Positions 1 to 8,418 of a stretch of 44,441 nt of DNA are shown one piece after another. This DNA comes from Pseudomonas sp. RGM2987 (GTDB lineage: Bacteria; Pseudomonadota; Gammaproteobacteria; Pseudomonadales; Pseudomonadaceae): assembly GCF_022952855.1 (NCBI RefSeq), contig NZ_JALJDX010000181.1, positions 1-44,441 of the forward strand, in the 5' to 3' direction. The notes under the pieces are model-generated. The model saw nothing but the letters and a program-made list of their open reading frames with translations. It did no database searches and was not told the origin of the DNA. Position numbers and translations under genes: made by a program. Position 1 is the stretch's first letter, and every line of letters starts with the position of its first letter.

Positions 1-70
1 CGCGAAGAGAGCGGCCCATTCAACATCAATGCACGGCGCCCACCGCTTTCGCGAGCAAGCCCGCTCCCAC
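1..70. repeat. REPIN, family A, truncated at window edge
   Basis: Positions 48-70 are a family A REP (reverse complement of GTGGGAGCGGGCTTGCTCGC plus GAA). The window opens with CGCGAA, which fits the last bases of its inverted mate, so this is probably the right part of a REPIN lying downstream of the outer-membrane channel gene. Confidence 0.75.
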
Positions 71-101
71 AAAGGGCATGTGGCGTATATCAGGCCTCAG
101 A

Positions 102-887
102 TCAGAAATGATACTTCAGCAAAAAGCTTGTATTGCTCTGGTTGGTCTTGAAGCCTTCGCTGTCTTCGATCCCGTACTTGTTCTTCCAGTAGTCATATTC
201 CACCCCCACATACAGCTGCTTGGCGCCCAGGTTCAGGGCCTTGCCCAGGTCATATTTGATCTGCGGGTTGATGTGCAGGTTGGCGTGGTAGGTGCCTTTG
301 GCATTGCTGTCATTGTCCACCACCCAATCGATGAAACCGTCGATCAGGATGTCGGATGAGCCCACCGCAATGGTGTAGGCCCAGGTCGGGGTGATCTGCC
401 AGACGTTGTCGCCGGCGCGTGGGCCTTCGGTCTGGCGGTTGTAGAAGTTCAGCTGGAAGTAGTCGAAGCCGGGAATCGCCAGGTCGAAGCCCGGGCCGAT
501 CAGGTAGGACTCGTTGTCACCTTCGCCGAACTCGTAGGTCATCGCCAGCAACACATCCTTGATCGGGCCGAGTTCCAGCTTCTGGTCGAAGATCTTGCCG
601 AACGACAGGCGCGGGCTGAACTCGCCGTAGTAGGTGTTAGGGCCCGACTGGCCGTCTTCCTTGCCGTTGTAGAAGATCCGGTCGAGGAAGAAGAAGTTGT
701 CGCCGTATTTCCAGGCATCGGCGTGTTCGAAGGTCACGGTTTGCTGGATGCGCGGGTTGACCTGGAAGTCCTTGCCGTACAGGTAGGTCAGGCTGTTGTT
801 CTGCCATTGGAACAGATCGTCGGCCATGGCCTGGCTGCCGGCCAACAAGGATCCTGCGAGTATCAGGCTGGTGCAGGTACGTTTCAT
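102..887 (-). CDS. Tsx/OmpK-family outer-membrane nucleoside channel-like protein
   Basis: Predicted outer-membrane beta-barrel of the Tsx/OmpK (nucleoside-specific channel) family, 261 aa. Residues 1-22 are a Sec signal peptide (MKRTC..., hydrophobic core, ending AMA before DDLFQW). The mature part has alternating aromatic strands and ends in Phe (LLKYHF), the usual C-terminal signature of barrels inserted by BamA. I chose the ATG at 887 rather than an upstream in-frame codon because GGGAGC precedes it at normal spacing and the signal peptide starts there. It lies downstream of puuD on the same strand, 403 bp away, so it probably imports nucleosides or purine breakdown intermediates. The substrate is inferred from family and context only. 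Confidence 0.8.
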   Translation of the reverse strand: MKRTCTSLILAGSLLAGSQAMADDLFQWQNNSLTYLYGKDFQVNPRIQQTVTFEHADAWKYGDNFFFLDRIFYNGKEDGQSGPNTYYGEFSPRLSFGKIFDQKLELGPIKDVLLAMTYEFGEGDNESYLIGPGFDLAIPGFDYFQLNFYNRQTEGPRAGDNVWQITPTWAYTIAVGSSDILIDGFIDWVVDNDSNAKGTYHANLHINPQIKYDLGKALNLGAKQLYVGVEYDYWKNKYGIEDSEGFKTNQSNTSFLLKYHF

Positions 888-1290
888 TCGGTTTGCTCCC
901 AAAGGTAAGTGGTACCGCTTTTTGTGAATCAGCGCTCTGATGTGGCGCCTTATTTCGGCGGATGAAACATCCGTTCGGTCAGCTTTTTGCTCGTGACAAA
1001 GGCTGACAGGATCTGGGCCATGACCGGAAAAGACTGGCAGTGGGTCAGGCGTTTATAGGCAGTATTGGTGTCGGCCGGACTCGAACGGCCGCGCAGGATA
1101 CGGGCTTGCTTCGATGGGCTCAAGTGGCCGGCGACGGCGCGTCAGCGCTGGCTTTGCAGCGCTATGGCGGGGCTGGATCATCGAGTGCTTCGCTCTTGTT
1201 GTCATGGTCGAGGCGCAGCCTGCCGCCGGCAGGCGACCGGTCGTGTGCCGGCCTGCCTGTCAGCGGTATAACGCTGGTGCAGCGTTTGAC
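888..1290. other. 403-bp intergenic region, promoter of the Tsx-like gene presumed here
   Basis: No convincing gene. Open frames on the plus strand here run antisense into puuD and have no family signature. Two hairpins are visible: 959-964 pairs with 968-973 (CGGATG-AAA-CATCCG), and 978-987 pairs with 998-1007 (GTCAGC core, one G-T pair). Neither is followed by a T run, so they look regulatory rather than terminators. No TTGTATACAA palindrome is present. Confidence 0.5.
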
Positions 1291-2592
1291 TCAGTTGGTT
1301 CGTGCGCCCTGAGTGATCCATGCGCCGATCAGGTCGCGTTCCTGCTGGGTCATCTGGGTGATGTTGCCCAGGGGCATGATCTGGGTCGTCACGGCCTGGG
1401 CCTGGATCCGCGCGGCCTGTTGCTGGATCTGCTGCGGCGTATCGAACATCACCCCGCCGGGCGCTGCGCTGAACAGCGGGCTGGTGGGCTTGGCCGAGTG
1501 GCAGACCGCGCAGCGTTCCTGGATCACGCCGTGGACTTTCTCGAACGACGGGCCCTGGGCGCTGGACGCCTGGGCGGGTGGTGCCGTCGGCGCGGCTGGC
1601 GTGGCCGCCGGCTTGGCGCCCCCGCCCACGGCGGTTTCCGGCAGCGGCTGGTACTCGATGGCCGCCGGCGCTTTGGCCACGTCCGGTGCGCTGGAGACAG
1701 GCTTGGGCCCGGTGACATACGCCAGGCAGATCATCGCCAAGGCACCGACCGGCAGCGTCCAGGCAAACCGGTTGCTGTCGTGGCGGGTGTTGAAGTAATG
1801 CCGCACCAGTACCGCCGCCACCGCAATCCCGGCCAGGATCAACCAGTTGTACTGGCTGCCGTAGGTGCTCGGGAAATGGTTGCTGATCATGATGAACAGC
1901 ACCGGCAGGGTGAAGTAGTTGTTATGCCGTGAACGCAACAGCCCCTTGGCCGGCAACGCCGGATCGGGCGTGCGGTTCTCGGCAATGGCTGCCACCAGTG
2001 CGCGTTGCGCCGGCATGATGATGCGGAACACGTTGCCGACCATGATCGTGCCGATGACCGCCCCGACATGCAGGTAGGCACCGCGACCACTGAACACCTT
2101 GCTGAACCCGTAGGCAGCGGCGATCAGCAGCACGAACAGGATCAGGCCGAGCAGGGCGGGGCGCTTGCCCAAGGCCGAGTCGCAGAGAAACGAATAGACG
2201 AACCAGCCGACGAACAACGAGCCAATGCCCAGGGCCACGCCTTCGGGGCCGCTCAGGCCACTGCCGGGCGCCAGCAGGTAGACCGTGGGGTTCCAGTAGA
2301 ACACCACGCACAGCAGCGCGATGCCTGACATCCAGGTGAAGTAGGCTTCCCACTTGAACCAGTGCAGGTTGTCCGGCATGGACGGTGGCGCGAGCTTGTA
2401 TTTTTCCAGGTGGTAGATGCCGCCACCGTGGATGGCCCAGAGGTCACCGGCCAGGCCGCTCCTGGGGTTGACGCGGTTGAGGTTGTTTTCCAGCCAGACA
2501 AAGTAGAACGACGCGCCGATCCAGGCCACGCCAGTGATCATATGAACCCAGCGAATGCTCAGGTTCAGCCATTCCAGCATATGTGCTTCCAC
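1291..2592 (-). CDS. puuD: Urate hydroxylase PuuD (membrane urate oxidase with fused cytochrome c)
   Basis: Oxidises urate to 5-hydroxyisourate and passes electrons to the respiratory chain instead of to O2 directly. The N-terminal part (about 1-300) is the multi-spanning DUF989-type membrane domain (opening WLNLSIRWVHMITGVAWIGA). It is followed by an Ala/Pro-rich linker (about 305-345) and a C-terminal class I cytochrome c with the heme motif CAVCH at 361-365 and a likely axial Met406 in QIMPLGN. Length 433 aa fits the family. The start is taken as GTG at 2592, preceded by GAGAGG; an ATG four codons later, preceded by GGAAG, is an alternative. It lies 52 bp after allA and is the last gene of the puuE-uraD-alc-allA-puuD run. 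No soluble urate oxidase is seen in the window. Confidence 0.93.
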   Translation of the reverse strand: MEAHMLEWLNLSIRWVHMITGVAWIGASFYFVWLENNLNRVNPRSGLAGDLWAIHGGGIYHLEKYKLAPPSMPDNLHWFKWEAYFTWMSGIALLCVVFYWNPTVYLLAPGSGLSGPEGVALGIGSLFVGWFVYSFLCDSALGKRPALLGLILFVLLIAAAYGFSKVFSGRGAYLHVGAVIGTIMVGNVFRIIMPAQRALVAAIAENRTPDPALPAKGLLRSRHNNYFTLPVLFIMISNHFPSTYGSQYNWLILAGIAVAAVLVRHYFNTRHDSNRFAWTLPVGALAMICLAYVTGPKPVSSAPDVAKAPAAIEYQPLPETAVGGGAKPAATPAAPTAPPAQASSAQGPSFEKVHGVIQERCAVCHSAKPTSPLFSAAPGGVMFDTPQQIQQQAARIQAQAVTTQIMPLGNITQMTQQERDLIGAWITQGARTN

Positions 2593-2644
2593 AGTCGTTA
2601 CCTCTCGCCCGTCACGCTTGTCTTCGCGTGATCGGACGCTTCTC

Positions 2645-3148
2645 TTATTGGTGGGGATCGAGGATCAACAACTCATCCTCTATGAAGAAATGCTCATCGC
2701 AGTTATTGCCTGTGCCACTGCGATCAACCACCAGGAAGTCATCCCGCTTTTCGATCGTCAGCACCGGGTGGTGCCAGACGCCGCGATGGTAATTGATGCC
2801 CTGCCTGCCGTTGGTGACGAAGGCGCGGACCAAGCCTGATACAGGTGCATCGCCAAGTGGCGCGACCACGATCAGAAAGGGGTTGCCGAGCAGCGGAATG
2901 AACGCCTGGCTGCCCAGCGGATGGCGCTCCAGCATGCGCACGGTCAGCGGCATCTCCAGCGCGTCGGCGCGGAAGATGCTGATGATCGCCTGGTCGTCCG
3001 GCGTGGCGGTCTCGACCGTCGCCAGGCGATGGAAGCGCATGGTCGAACCGTTGTTGATCATGAAGTGATCGCTGCCGTCGGTTTCGATCACGTCACCGAA
3101 CGGGGCGAAGGCTTCTTTGGTCAAGGGTTCGATCTTGAGTGTGCGCAT
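2645..3148 (-). CDS. allA: Ureidoglycolate lyase AllA
   Basis: Splits (S)-ureidoglycolate into glyoxylate and urea, the last step from allantoin. The 167-aa protein shows the AllA cupin signature: an N-terminal LTKEAFAPFGDVIE, FRADALEMPLTVRMLERHPLGSQ in the middle, and NYHRGVWHHPVL near 125-140, where the paired His residues line the active site. The ATG at 3148 is preceded by AGAAGA; six further in-frame codons upstream lack support. It sits between alc (156 bp upstream, with a REPIN in the gap) and puuD. Its product glyoxylate is the substrate of Gcl, encoded 37 kb away in this window. Confidence 0.95.
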   Translation of the reverse strand: MRTLKIEPLTKEAFAPFGDVIETDGSDHFMINNGSTMRFHRLATVETATPDDQAIISIFRADALEMPLTVRMLERHPLGSQAFIPLLGNPFLIVVAPLGDAPVSGLVRAFVTNGRQGINYHRGVWHHPVLTIEKRDDFLVVDRSGTGNNCDEHFFIEDELLILDPHQ

Positions 3149-3192
3149 GCTGGTCTTCTTATCCAAAAATTCTGTGTTGTTGGTTCAGCTTT

Positions 3193-3293
3193 GTGGCGAG
3201 GGAGCTTGCTCCCGCTGGACTGCGCAGCAGTCCCTTGCTTTTTGCCAGAAGGGGGCCGCTTCGCAGCCCAGCGGGAGCAAGCTCCCTCGCCAC
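3193..3293. repeat. REPIN, family B, inside the allantoin operon
   Basis: Inverted pair of family B REPs: 3193-3218 begins GTGGCGAGGGAGCTTGCTCC, and 3268-3293 is its reverse complement. It fills the gap between alc and allA and could form a long hairpin in the operon mRNA. Confidence 0.9.
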
Positions 3294-3304
3294 GGGGGCG
3301 CCGC

Positions 3305-4300
3305 TTACTTCGCGACCTTGCCCAATACCCGCAGGCGACTCACGCCACCATCCGGGAACACATTCAGGCGGATGTGGGTGATCGGGCCCAGTGCCTTGAT
3401 CTGCTCGTCGAAGGTGTGTTCGGCGTGCATTTGCAGCTTCTGGCTGGGCAGCAGCTCGCGCCAGAACAGCGATTGGGTTTCAATCTGGCTGTCGGTGCCA
3501 CCCTTGACGAACGCGCCCTGGATCGAGCAGCTGTCCGGGTAGTTGCCCTTGAAATGCAGGGTGTCGACGATGATTTTCTCGACCTCACCGGCATGGCCCA
3601 GGGCGACGATCACCCAGTCATTGCCTGGGGTACGGCGACGGGCGGTTTCCCAGCCGTCACCCATGTTCACGCCACGGCCCGGGTTGAGGATGTTGCTCAT
3701 GCGTCCGAAGTGTTCGTCGGAGCAGGCCAAGGCGCGGCCACCATTGAGGGCGGCGGCCAGGTCGATCTGTTCGTTGTCACCTACGGCCGACCAGTCGCGA
3801 TACGGAATGCCGTAGACCCGCAGGCGGGCCACGCCGCCATCGGGATAGATGTTGAAGCGTAAGTGGCTGAACGCCTGGTCATTGCTGATTTCATGGTAGT
3901 GGTGGCTGTTGCCCTGCAACTCGACGGCCGAAAGCACTTCGGTCCACTGGGTGTTTTCGTCCGGCTCGCCTTGGGCCAGGAAGCAGGCTTCCAGGGACGC
4001 CGATGGCGGGTAGTTGCCGGTGAAGAACGAGGTGTCGATGTCCACGCCTTTGATCGAGCCCGCCACGCCCAGGCGGATCACTGCACTGTCGTAGCCTTCG
4101 AAGCGCTTGCGGCGTGATTCCCAGCCGTCCATCCATTTGCCGTTGTCGTCGAACACGCCTTCTTTCCACACCGCCGGGGTCGGCTGGAACAGGCGGTTGG
4201 CGTCGGCGAACCAGTCGTCGGTGACCGAGATGATTTTGGTGCCGAGGCGGGCGTCGGCCAGGTTGACGAACTTCTCGAACGGTACGGCGTAAGCTTTCAT
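3305..4300 (-). CDS. alc: Allantoicase
   Basis: Hydrolyses allantoate to ureidoglycolate and urea. The 331-aa protein is the expected internal duplication: repeat 1 has [12 protein letters not shown] and [16 protein letters not shown], repeat 2 has [13 protein letters not shown] and [16 protein letters not shown]. The PDGGV(A/S)RLRV motifs in both halves are the clearest signature. The start is the ATG at 4300 ([14 protein letters not shown]), preceded by AAGAAGA; a 40-codon in-frame extension would run into uraD and is rejected. It lies 65 bp after uraD and is followed by a REPIN before allA. Use of allantoicase plus AllA means the nitrogen leaves as urea rather than ammonia, in agreement with the urea transporter gene at 33560-34462. 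Confidence 0.95.
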   Translation of the reverse strand: MKAYAVPFEKFVNLADARLGTKIISVTDDWFADANRLFQPTPAVWKEGVFDDNGKWMDGWESRRKRFEGYDSAVIRLGVAGSIKGVDIDTSFFTGNYPPSASLEACFLAQGEPDENTQWTEVLSAVELQGNSHHYHEISNDQAFSHLRFNIYPDGGVARLRVYGIPYRDWSAVGDNEQIDLAAALNGGRALACSDEHFGRMSNILNPGRGVNMGDGWETARRRTPGNDWVIVALGHAGEVEKIIVDTLHFKGNYPDSCSIQGAFVKGGTDSQIETQSLFWRELLPSQKLQMHAEHTFDEQIKALGPITHIRLNVFPDGGVSRLRVLGKVAK

Positions 4301-4365
4301 TCTTCTTGTCTGCCTTTGATAAGTTTGGCTGGGGATGCTTGCAGTGCTGTTTGACAGGCTGCTTG

Positions 4366-4881
4366 CTAGAGGGTCAGTAGTCGGAACAACGCGATTTTGT
4401 TGATCTCTGCCAGCGCGCATTTGAATTCGGTGTCGACCGAATGGTGGATGCGCGTTTCGAACGCCGCGAGGATCTGGTGCCGGTTGCTGCCTTTTACCGC
4501 CATGATGAAGGGAAACCTGAACTTGGCCTTGTAGGCGTCGTTCAGCTCGGTGAAGCGTTGGAACTCGTCACTGGTGCATTGGTGAATACCGGCGCCGGCC
4601 TGCTCGTGCGTGCTGGCTTCGGTCAGTTGGCCCTGGACGGCGGCTTTGCCGGCCAGGTCCGGGTGGGCGTTGATCAGTGCCAGTTGGCTGGCATGATCGG
4701 CGCTCAGCAGGATGTCGCTCATGCGCTGGTGCAGGGTTTCAATCTCATCGATCGACGGGTCCTGGCCCAGGTCGAAGGCTTTCTCGGCCACCCATGGCGA
4801 GTGTTCGTAGATATCGCCAAAGGCTTTGACGAACGCCTCGCGGCTCATGGTGGAAGGCTTGAGGGTCTGGAATGCAGTCAT
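4366..4881 (-). CDS. uraD: OHCU decarboxylase UraD
   Basis: 2-oxo-4-hydroxy-4-carboxy-5-ureidoimidazoline decarboxylase, which makes (S)-allantoin stereospecifically. The 171-aa protein carries the signature [11 protein letters not shown] with catalytic His73, and [11 protein letters not shown] near 121-131. The ATG at 4881 overlaps the puuE stop codon in ATGA (4878-4881), so the two are probably translationally coupled. It acts between the hydroxyisourate hydrolase (encoded divergently at 6233) and PuuE. Confidence 0.95.
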   Translation of the reverse strand: MTAFQTLKPSTMSREAFVKAFGDIYEHSPWVAEKAFDLGQDPSIDEIETLHQRMSDILLSADHASQLALINAHPDLAGKAAVQGQLTEASTHEQAGAGIHQCTSDEFQRFTELNDAYKAKFRFPFIMAVKGSNRHQILAAFETRIHHSVDTEFKCALAEINKIALFRLLTL

Positions 4882-5819
4882 TTCGAACTCCCCGCTTCAG
4901 AAGCACCCGGATGCGGATGGACCTGCTGCCAATGCCGCGCAATGTCGACGCGACGGCTGAACCAGACCTGCTCATGGCCCTTTACATACTCAAGGAAACG
5001 CTTGAGGGAGGCGAGGCGGGCCGGGCGGCCGATCAGCCGGCAGTGCAGGCCGATGGAAAGCATCTTCGGCGCTTCGCTGCCTTCGGCATACAACACGTCG
5101 AAGGCGTCCTTGAGGTACTGGAAGAAGTCGTCGCCGTTGTTGAAGCCCTGGACCTGGGTGAAACGCATGTCGTTGGTGTCCAGGGTGTAGGGAATCACCA
5201 GGTGCGGCTTGCCGTTGGGGGTGTTCGGTTCCCAGTAGGGCAGGTCGTCGTCGTAGGTGTCGCTGTCGTAGAGAAAGCCGCCTTCTTCCATCACCAGCCG
5301 GCGAGTGTTGGGACCGGTGCGGCCGGTGTACCAGCCCAGCGGGCGTTCGCCAGTGATCTCGGTGAGGATGCGGATCGCCTCGAGCATGTGCTCGCGTTCC
5401 TGGGCCTCGTCCATGTATTGATAGTCGATCCAGCGATAGCCATGGCTGCAGATTTCATGGCCGGCGGCGACCATCGCACGGATCACGTCCGGGTGACGCT
5501 GGGCGGCCATGGCCACGGCGAAGATGGTCAGCGGGATGTCGAATTGCTTGAACAGCTGGAGGATCCGCCAGACCCCGGCGCGGCTGCCATACTCGTACAA
5601 CGACTCCATGCTCATGTTGCGCTCGCCTTGCAGCGGTTGCGCCGCGACCATCTCGGAAAGGAACGCTTCGGACTCCTTGTCACCGTGCAGGATGTTGCGC
5701 TCGCCGCCCTCCTCATAATTGAGCACGAAGGACAGGGCGATGCGGGCATTGCCCGGCCACTGGGGGTGGGGAGGGTTACTGCCGTAACCGATCAGGTCGC
5801 GTGGGTAGTCAGCGCTCAC
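4878..5819 (-). CDS. puuE: Allantoinase PuuE (polysaccharide-deacetylase type)
   Basis: Hydrolyses (S)-allantoin to allantoate. It belongs to the cofactor-light PuuE type with a NodB/polysaccharide-deacetylase fold, unrelated to AllB amidohydrolases. The signature runs DYPRDLIGYGSNPPHPQWPG at the N-terminus, ALSFVLNYEEGGER, and EICSHGYRWIDYQ in the deacetylase core. The GTG at 5819 (reading SADYPRD next) is preceded by AAGGAAGA and matches the usual start of the family; an ATG nine codons upstream (5846) has no ribosome site. About 313 aa. First gene of the allantoin operon. Two TTGTATACAA-like palindromes lie upstream, one of them (5900-5909) over the likely -10 region. Confidence 0.94.
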   Translation of the reverse strand: MSADYPRDLIGYGSNPPHPQWPGNARIALSFVLNYEEGGERNILHGDKESEAFLSEMVAAQPLQGERNMSMESLYEYGSRAGVWRILQLFKQFDIPLTIFAVAMAAQRHPDVIRAMVAAGHEICSHGYRWIDYQYMDEAQEREHMLEAIRILTEITGERPLGWYTGRTGPNTRRLVMEEGGFLYDSDTYDDDLPYWEPNTPNGKPHLVIPYTLDTNDMRFTQVQGFNNGDDFFQYLKDAFDVLYAEGSEAPKMLSIGLHCRLIGRPARLASLKRFLEYVKGHEQVWFSRRVDIARHWQQVHPHPGASEAGSSK

Positions 5820-5899
5820 TGCAGTCTTCCTTCTTGTTCGAACCATGTGGGTGGCGCCCGGGTGATGGATCTTGGGCTGGCGTCACGACGATGGAGTGA

Positions 5900-5909
5900 T
5901 TGTATACAA
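5900..5909. promoter_or_regulatory. TTGTATACAA operator, puuE promoter
   Basis: Perfect 10-bp palindrome TTGTATACAA, of the type recognised by GntR/FCD-family repressors. The same motif recurs at the purine permease and gcl promoters. The regulator is inferred; none of this family is encoded in the window. Confidence 0.65.
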
Positions 5910-6094
5910 CTTTATGTGCGATTTGTAAGCCTGAATTTTCGCATTTTTCGCGCCAGCCTCTGATCTGGCTACACTGCAAGAAATCTGCCCACTTGATCAA
6001 TTATTGAGTAGAAGCGTAGCGTATCCGTTGGTCTGGCTGTCAATTGCCCGTGGCGCTGCGCTGCGGTAGCCGGGGAATAAATTTCTGTTTTTTA

Positions 6095-6104
6095 TTGTGT
6101 ACAA
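6095..6104. promoter_or_regulatory. TTGTGTACAA operator, hydroxyisourate hydrolase promoter
   Basis: TTGTGTACAA, one base off the perfect palindrome, set in ATTGTGTACAAT (6094-6105), 129 bp before the hydrolase start. Second member of the shared operator set. Confidence 0.6.
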
Positions 6105-6232
6105 TTTTTGTCTGAAGTGTCTTAATTCGCTCATCGCCGTGGCGTTTCGTGCTCCGAAACGGTGCGGCCTTTCTTTCAACTGATTCAGGAGGCGTCGGGC
6201 CGGGCTGCCTTGCAGCCAGGCGCGCACAATCA

Positions 6233-6586
6233 ATGGGACGTTTGACTACTCACGTTTTGGATGCTGCACATGGCTGTCCGGGCAGTGCAATCACAATCGA
6301 GCTGTACCGTGTGGAAGGCTCGCAGCTGCAATGGGTCGCCAGTGCGCAGACCAACAGCGATGGCCGTTGCGATGCACCGCTGCTGCAAGGCGAGGACTAC
6401 CGCTCAGGGGTCTATCAACTGCAGTTTCATGCCGGCGACTATTACCGCGCCCGTGGCGTCCAGTTGCCCGAGCCGGCGTTCCTGGATGTGGTGGTGCTGC
6501 GCTTCGGCATCTCGGCCGAGCAGGAGCACTATCACGTGCCCCTGCTGATTTCGCCCTACGCCTATTCAACCTATCGAGGCAGCTGA
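6233..6586 (+). CDS. uraH: 5-Hydroxyisourate hydrolase (transthyretin-like)
   Basis: Hydrolyses 5-hydroxyisourate, the PuuD product, to OHCU, the UraD substrate. At 117 aa it has all the family marks: TTHVLD with His7, Arg45 in NSDGRCDAPL, His99/His101 in EHYHVPLL, and the C-terminal tetrapeptide YRGS (114-117) that distinguishes hydrolases from transthyretin. The start at 6233 (MGRLTTHVLD) gives the family length; the upstream in-frame extension is not conserved-looking. No strong Shine-Dalgarno precedes it. Transcribed divergently from puuE and followed by a good terminator. Confidence 0.95.
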   Translation: MGRLTTHVLDAAHGCPGSAITIELYRVEGSQLQWVASAQTNSDGRCDAPLLQGEDYRSGVYQLQFHAGDYYRARGVQLPEPAFLDVVVLRFGISAEQEHYHVPLLISPYAYSTYRGS

Positions 6587-6642
6587 CCCCAAGCAGTTGC
6601 CTGGTCCTGGAAGCGACTGCGCATAGAGCTTCTCTGGTTTTT

Positions 6643-6669
6643 GCCCGCCCACACTGCGGGCTTTTTTTT
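6643..6669 (+). terminator. Rho-independent terminator after the hydroxyisourate hydrolase gene
   Basis: GCCCGC (6643-6648) pairs with GCGGGC (6656-6661) over a 7-nt loop, followed by eight T (6662-6669). It lies in the convergent gap before the 524-residue protein gene. Confidence 0.9.
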
Positions 6670-6678
6670 GCGGCCTGT

Positions 6679-8253
6679 CTACAGCCTGGCGTTGTCATCC
6701 CTGATGATGAAAACGGTGTCCGCGTAGCCAGGCCGGATCTGCGCACCGCCCTTGAGCCAGATGATCTTGCCGGCCTGGTGGGCATCCTTGACCGCTTGTG
6801 CGGCAGCGTCGCCGACCTGGGTTTGCAGGTTGATGCCGGTGGTATTGGGATTCATGTGGGTGGGCAGGGAGAGTTTCGGCATGCGGGTGCGATGCAGGCT
6901 CATGAAAAATACGTAGTCATGCCCGGTGCGCCGAAACACCAGCGCCGGAAAGCTATTGAAGCTGTTGGGCTGCATGACCGTGTAGCCATTGCGCGTCAGG
7001 ATGCCGGCCATGAAGCGCTTGAGGTCCATCGGCGAGTAGGTCGATATGAAGAAATTCCACTCTCGCTGGAACCGCAGGGGGTCGAAATCCAGCCGATCCA
7101 GCCTTCCTGTCGAAGTGGAAATGGGCAGGTCTATCGAACGCGAAGCACTTGTGATCCCAGAAGCGGTCGGGAGAACCGGCAGCATCAGCAAGGGATCGGT
7201 CCATTGCGGATGGATCGAGGGGGTCGCGTTCTTCCAGCCACTGAAAATCTGCCTCAGTGCGGTCAGGCCCGCTGCGTCGGCGAGAGATGAGCTGTTGGCG
7301 AGTTCGAATTGCCGTCTGGCGATATTTTCCAGGGTGACTGTGGTGACCTCCGGAAACATGTCCCTGACGTAAGCCGTCAGCGGTTTATCGAAGGGAAGCC
7401 TGGCGTCGATCTCCCAATGGTCGTCCGGCGGGACCCGGATTACGCTTCGGGGCTGCTCGTCCGGGGTATGCCTGAGGATGGCTTCCAGCAGGTCAAAATC
7501 ATAGGCGGGATGGCCAGGATGCTGGATGTAGGCAATGGGGTAGTCCCGCGCGTCGATACGTGTCACCCGCTTATAGTGGGTGCTGCCGATGGTGATGAAG
7601 GCCGGCAGAGTGAGCTTTGGCTCGACCCCCCATTCCTTGCGAAAAACCGGGGCGCTTTGCACGGCGCCTTCGCCGGATGGTGCAACCGTGCGCTGGCGCT
7701 TGGGTGCGGGCCCTTCCAACGGATCATCGTCCGGCACGCTGTAGCGGGTAATGGTGAGCGTGGAGTCGCTGTCGTGGGAAATCTGCCGCCATAGCAGGCT
7801 GCCTTCGACTTGTTCCAGGCGTGGTCCGGAGGCAACGAGCTCAGCGCTTGACCGCGCCCGGTAGTGTTGGTCGGCATCGCGTCCCAGTAGCACCGTCCCA
7901 CCTTCGGCAAGTTTGACGTAAGTCCGGGTCCTGAATGTCTGGATCCCGGAGATCGGGTCCGGGTCCGACAGCATGGGGATCAGCTCGGGGGAAAGGTAAT
8001 AATTGTCCAGCGATAGCGAGGCGGGACCACCGGCGGTGGAGGCTTGGGCGGTGAGTTCCGTTACCTGGACCGCTGCGGGCTGGGCGTCGGCGGCTTCGGT
8101 TTGTCGTCCAGGCGACGAGCCGGACGATGGGTCGCTGTCATCGACCCGGATGGGGCTCCTGGGCAAGCTTTCGGGGGTGGTGTCGCGACTGCCGTGGGGT
8201 GTGTCGGGAGGAGACGTTGGAACGTTGGGGCGGGTGTTTTTTCTTGGGCTCAT
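6679..8253 (-). CDS. Unrecognised 524-aa protein, possible secreted toxin/effector
   Basis: Not assigned to a named family. Residues 1-65 are rich in Ser, Pro, Arg and Asp and look disordered. Around 95-165 there is a compact unit (LDNYYLSPELIPML ... RTYVKLAEGGTVLLGRD ... YRARSSAELVASGPRLEQ) that resembles segments I associate with large dermonecrotic-toxin-like proteins of Pseudomonas; this is recall, not a search. The C-terminal half is globular without obvious catalytic motif. No signal peptide or membrane segment. The start at 8253 (MSPRKNTRPN) is the first ATG, with a weak AAGAGC site. It follows the 1241-residue protein gene on the same strand with a 165-bp gap, so the two may be co-expressed. 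The pair interrupts the purine locus. Confidence 0.6.
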   Translation of the reverse strand: MSPRKNTRPNVPTSPPDTPHGSRDTTPESLPRSPIRVDDSDPSSGSSPGRQTEAADAQPAAVQVTELTAQASTAGGPASLSLDNYYLSPELIPMLSDPDPISGIQTFRTRTYVKLAEGGTVLLGRDADQHYRARSSAELVASGPRLEQVEGSLLWRQISHDSDSTLTITRYSVPDDDPLEGPAPKRQRTVAPSGEGAVQSAPVFRKEWGVEPKLTLPAFITIGSTHYKRVTRIDARDYPIAYIQHPGHPAYDFDLLEAILRHTPDEQPRSVIRVPPDDHWEIDARLPFDKPLTAYVRDMFPEVTTVTLENIARRQFELANSSSLADAAGLTALRQIFSGWKNATPSIHPQWTDPLLMLPVLPTASGITSASRSIDLPISTSTGRLDRLDFDPLRFQREWNFFISTYSPMDLKRFMAGILTRNGYTVMQPNSFNSFPALVFRRTGHDYVFFMSLHRTRMPKLSLPTHMNPNTTGINLQTQVGDAAAQAVKDAHQAGKIIWLKGGAQIRPGYADTVFIIRDDNARL

Positions 8254-8418
8254 TGACGTTTGCGCTCTTGAATTTGAAAAATATGAACAACGGATGCGCC
8301 GTCGCCCGTCGTGTGGATTGACGGGCAACGCGCTAAAAGATGTTCTTGGAAAATCAACAGGCGGGTGCACTACATATGTATTGCGTTTGCAAGAGGCGTT
8401 CGCCGTCGCTGCTCAGGG

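Larger units (their letters stand above)
5820..6232. promoter_or_regulatory. Divergent puuE / hydroxyisourate hydrolase control region
   Basis: 413-bp AT-rich region between two divergent purine genes. It holds two operator-like palindromes (listed separately), one near each gene. On the minus strand, TTACAA - 18 bp - TACAAT (around 5900-5930) is a plausible sigma-70 promoter for puuE, with the operator over the -10 element. No gene is supported here. Confidence 0.6.

Noticed and set aside
1060..1090. tRNA-like T-arm on the minus strand (GTTCGAGTCC followed by CACCA)
   Set aside because: The stem mispairs at two of five positions, and no anticodon arm or acceptor stem can be built around it.
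1114..1932. Long plus-strand frame over puuD
   Set aside because: Antisense shadow of puuD with Arg/Gly-rich low-complexity translation and no family motif.
4872..5963. Long plus-strand frame over puuE
   Set aside because: Antisense to an unmistakable allantoinase; no own start site or motif.
6643..6669. Bidirectional terminator serving the 524-residue protein gene too
   Set aside because: On the minus strand the stem is followed by an A run and only a short mixed tract, so only plus-strand termination is supported.
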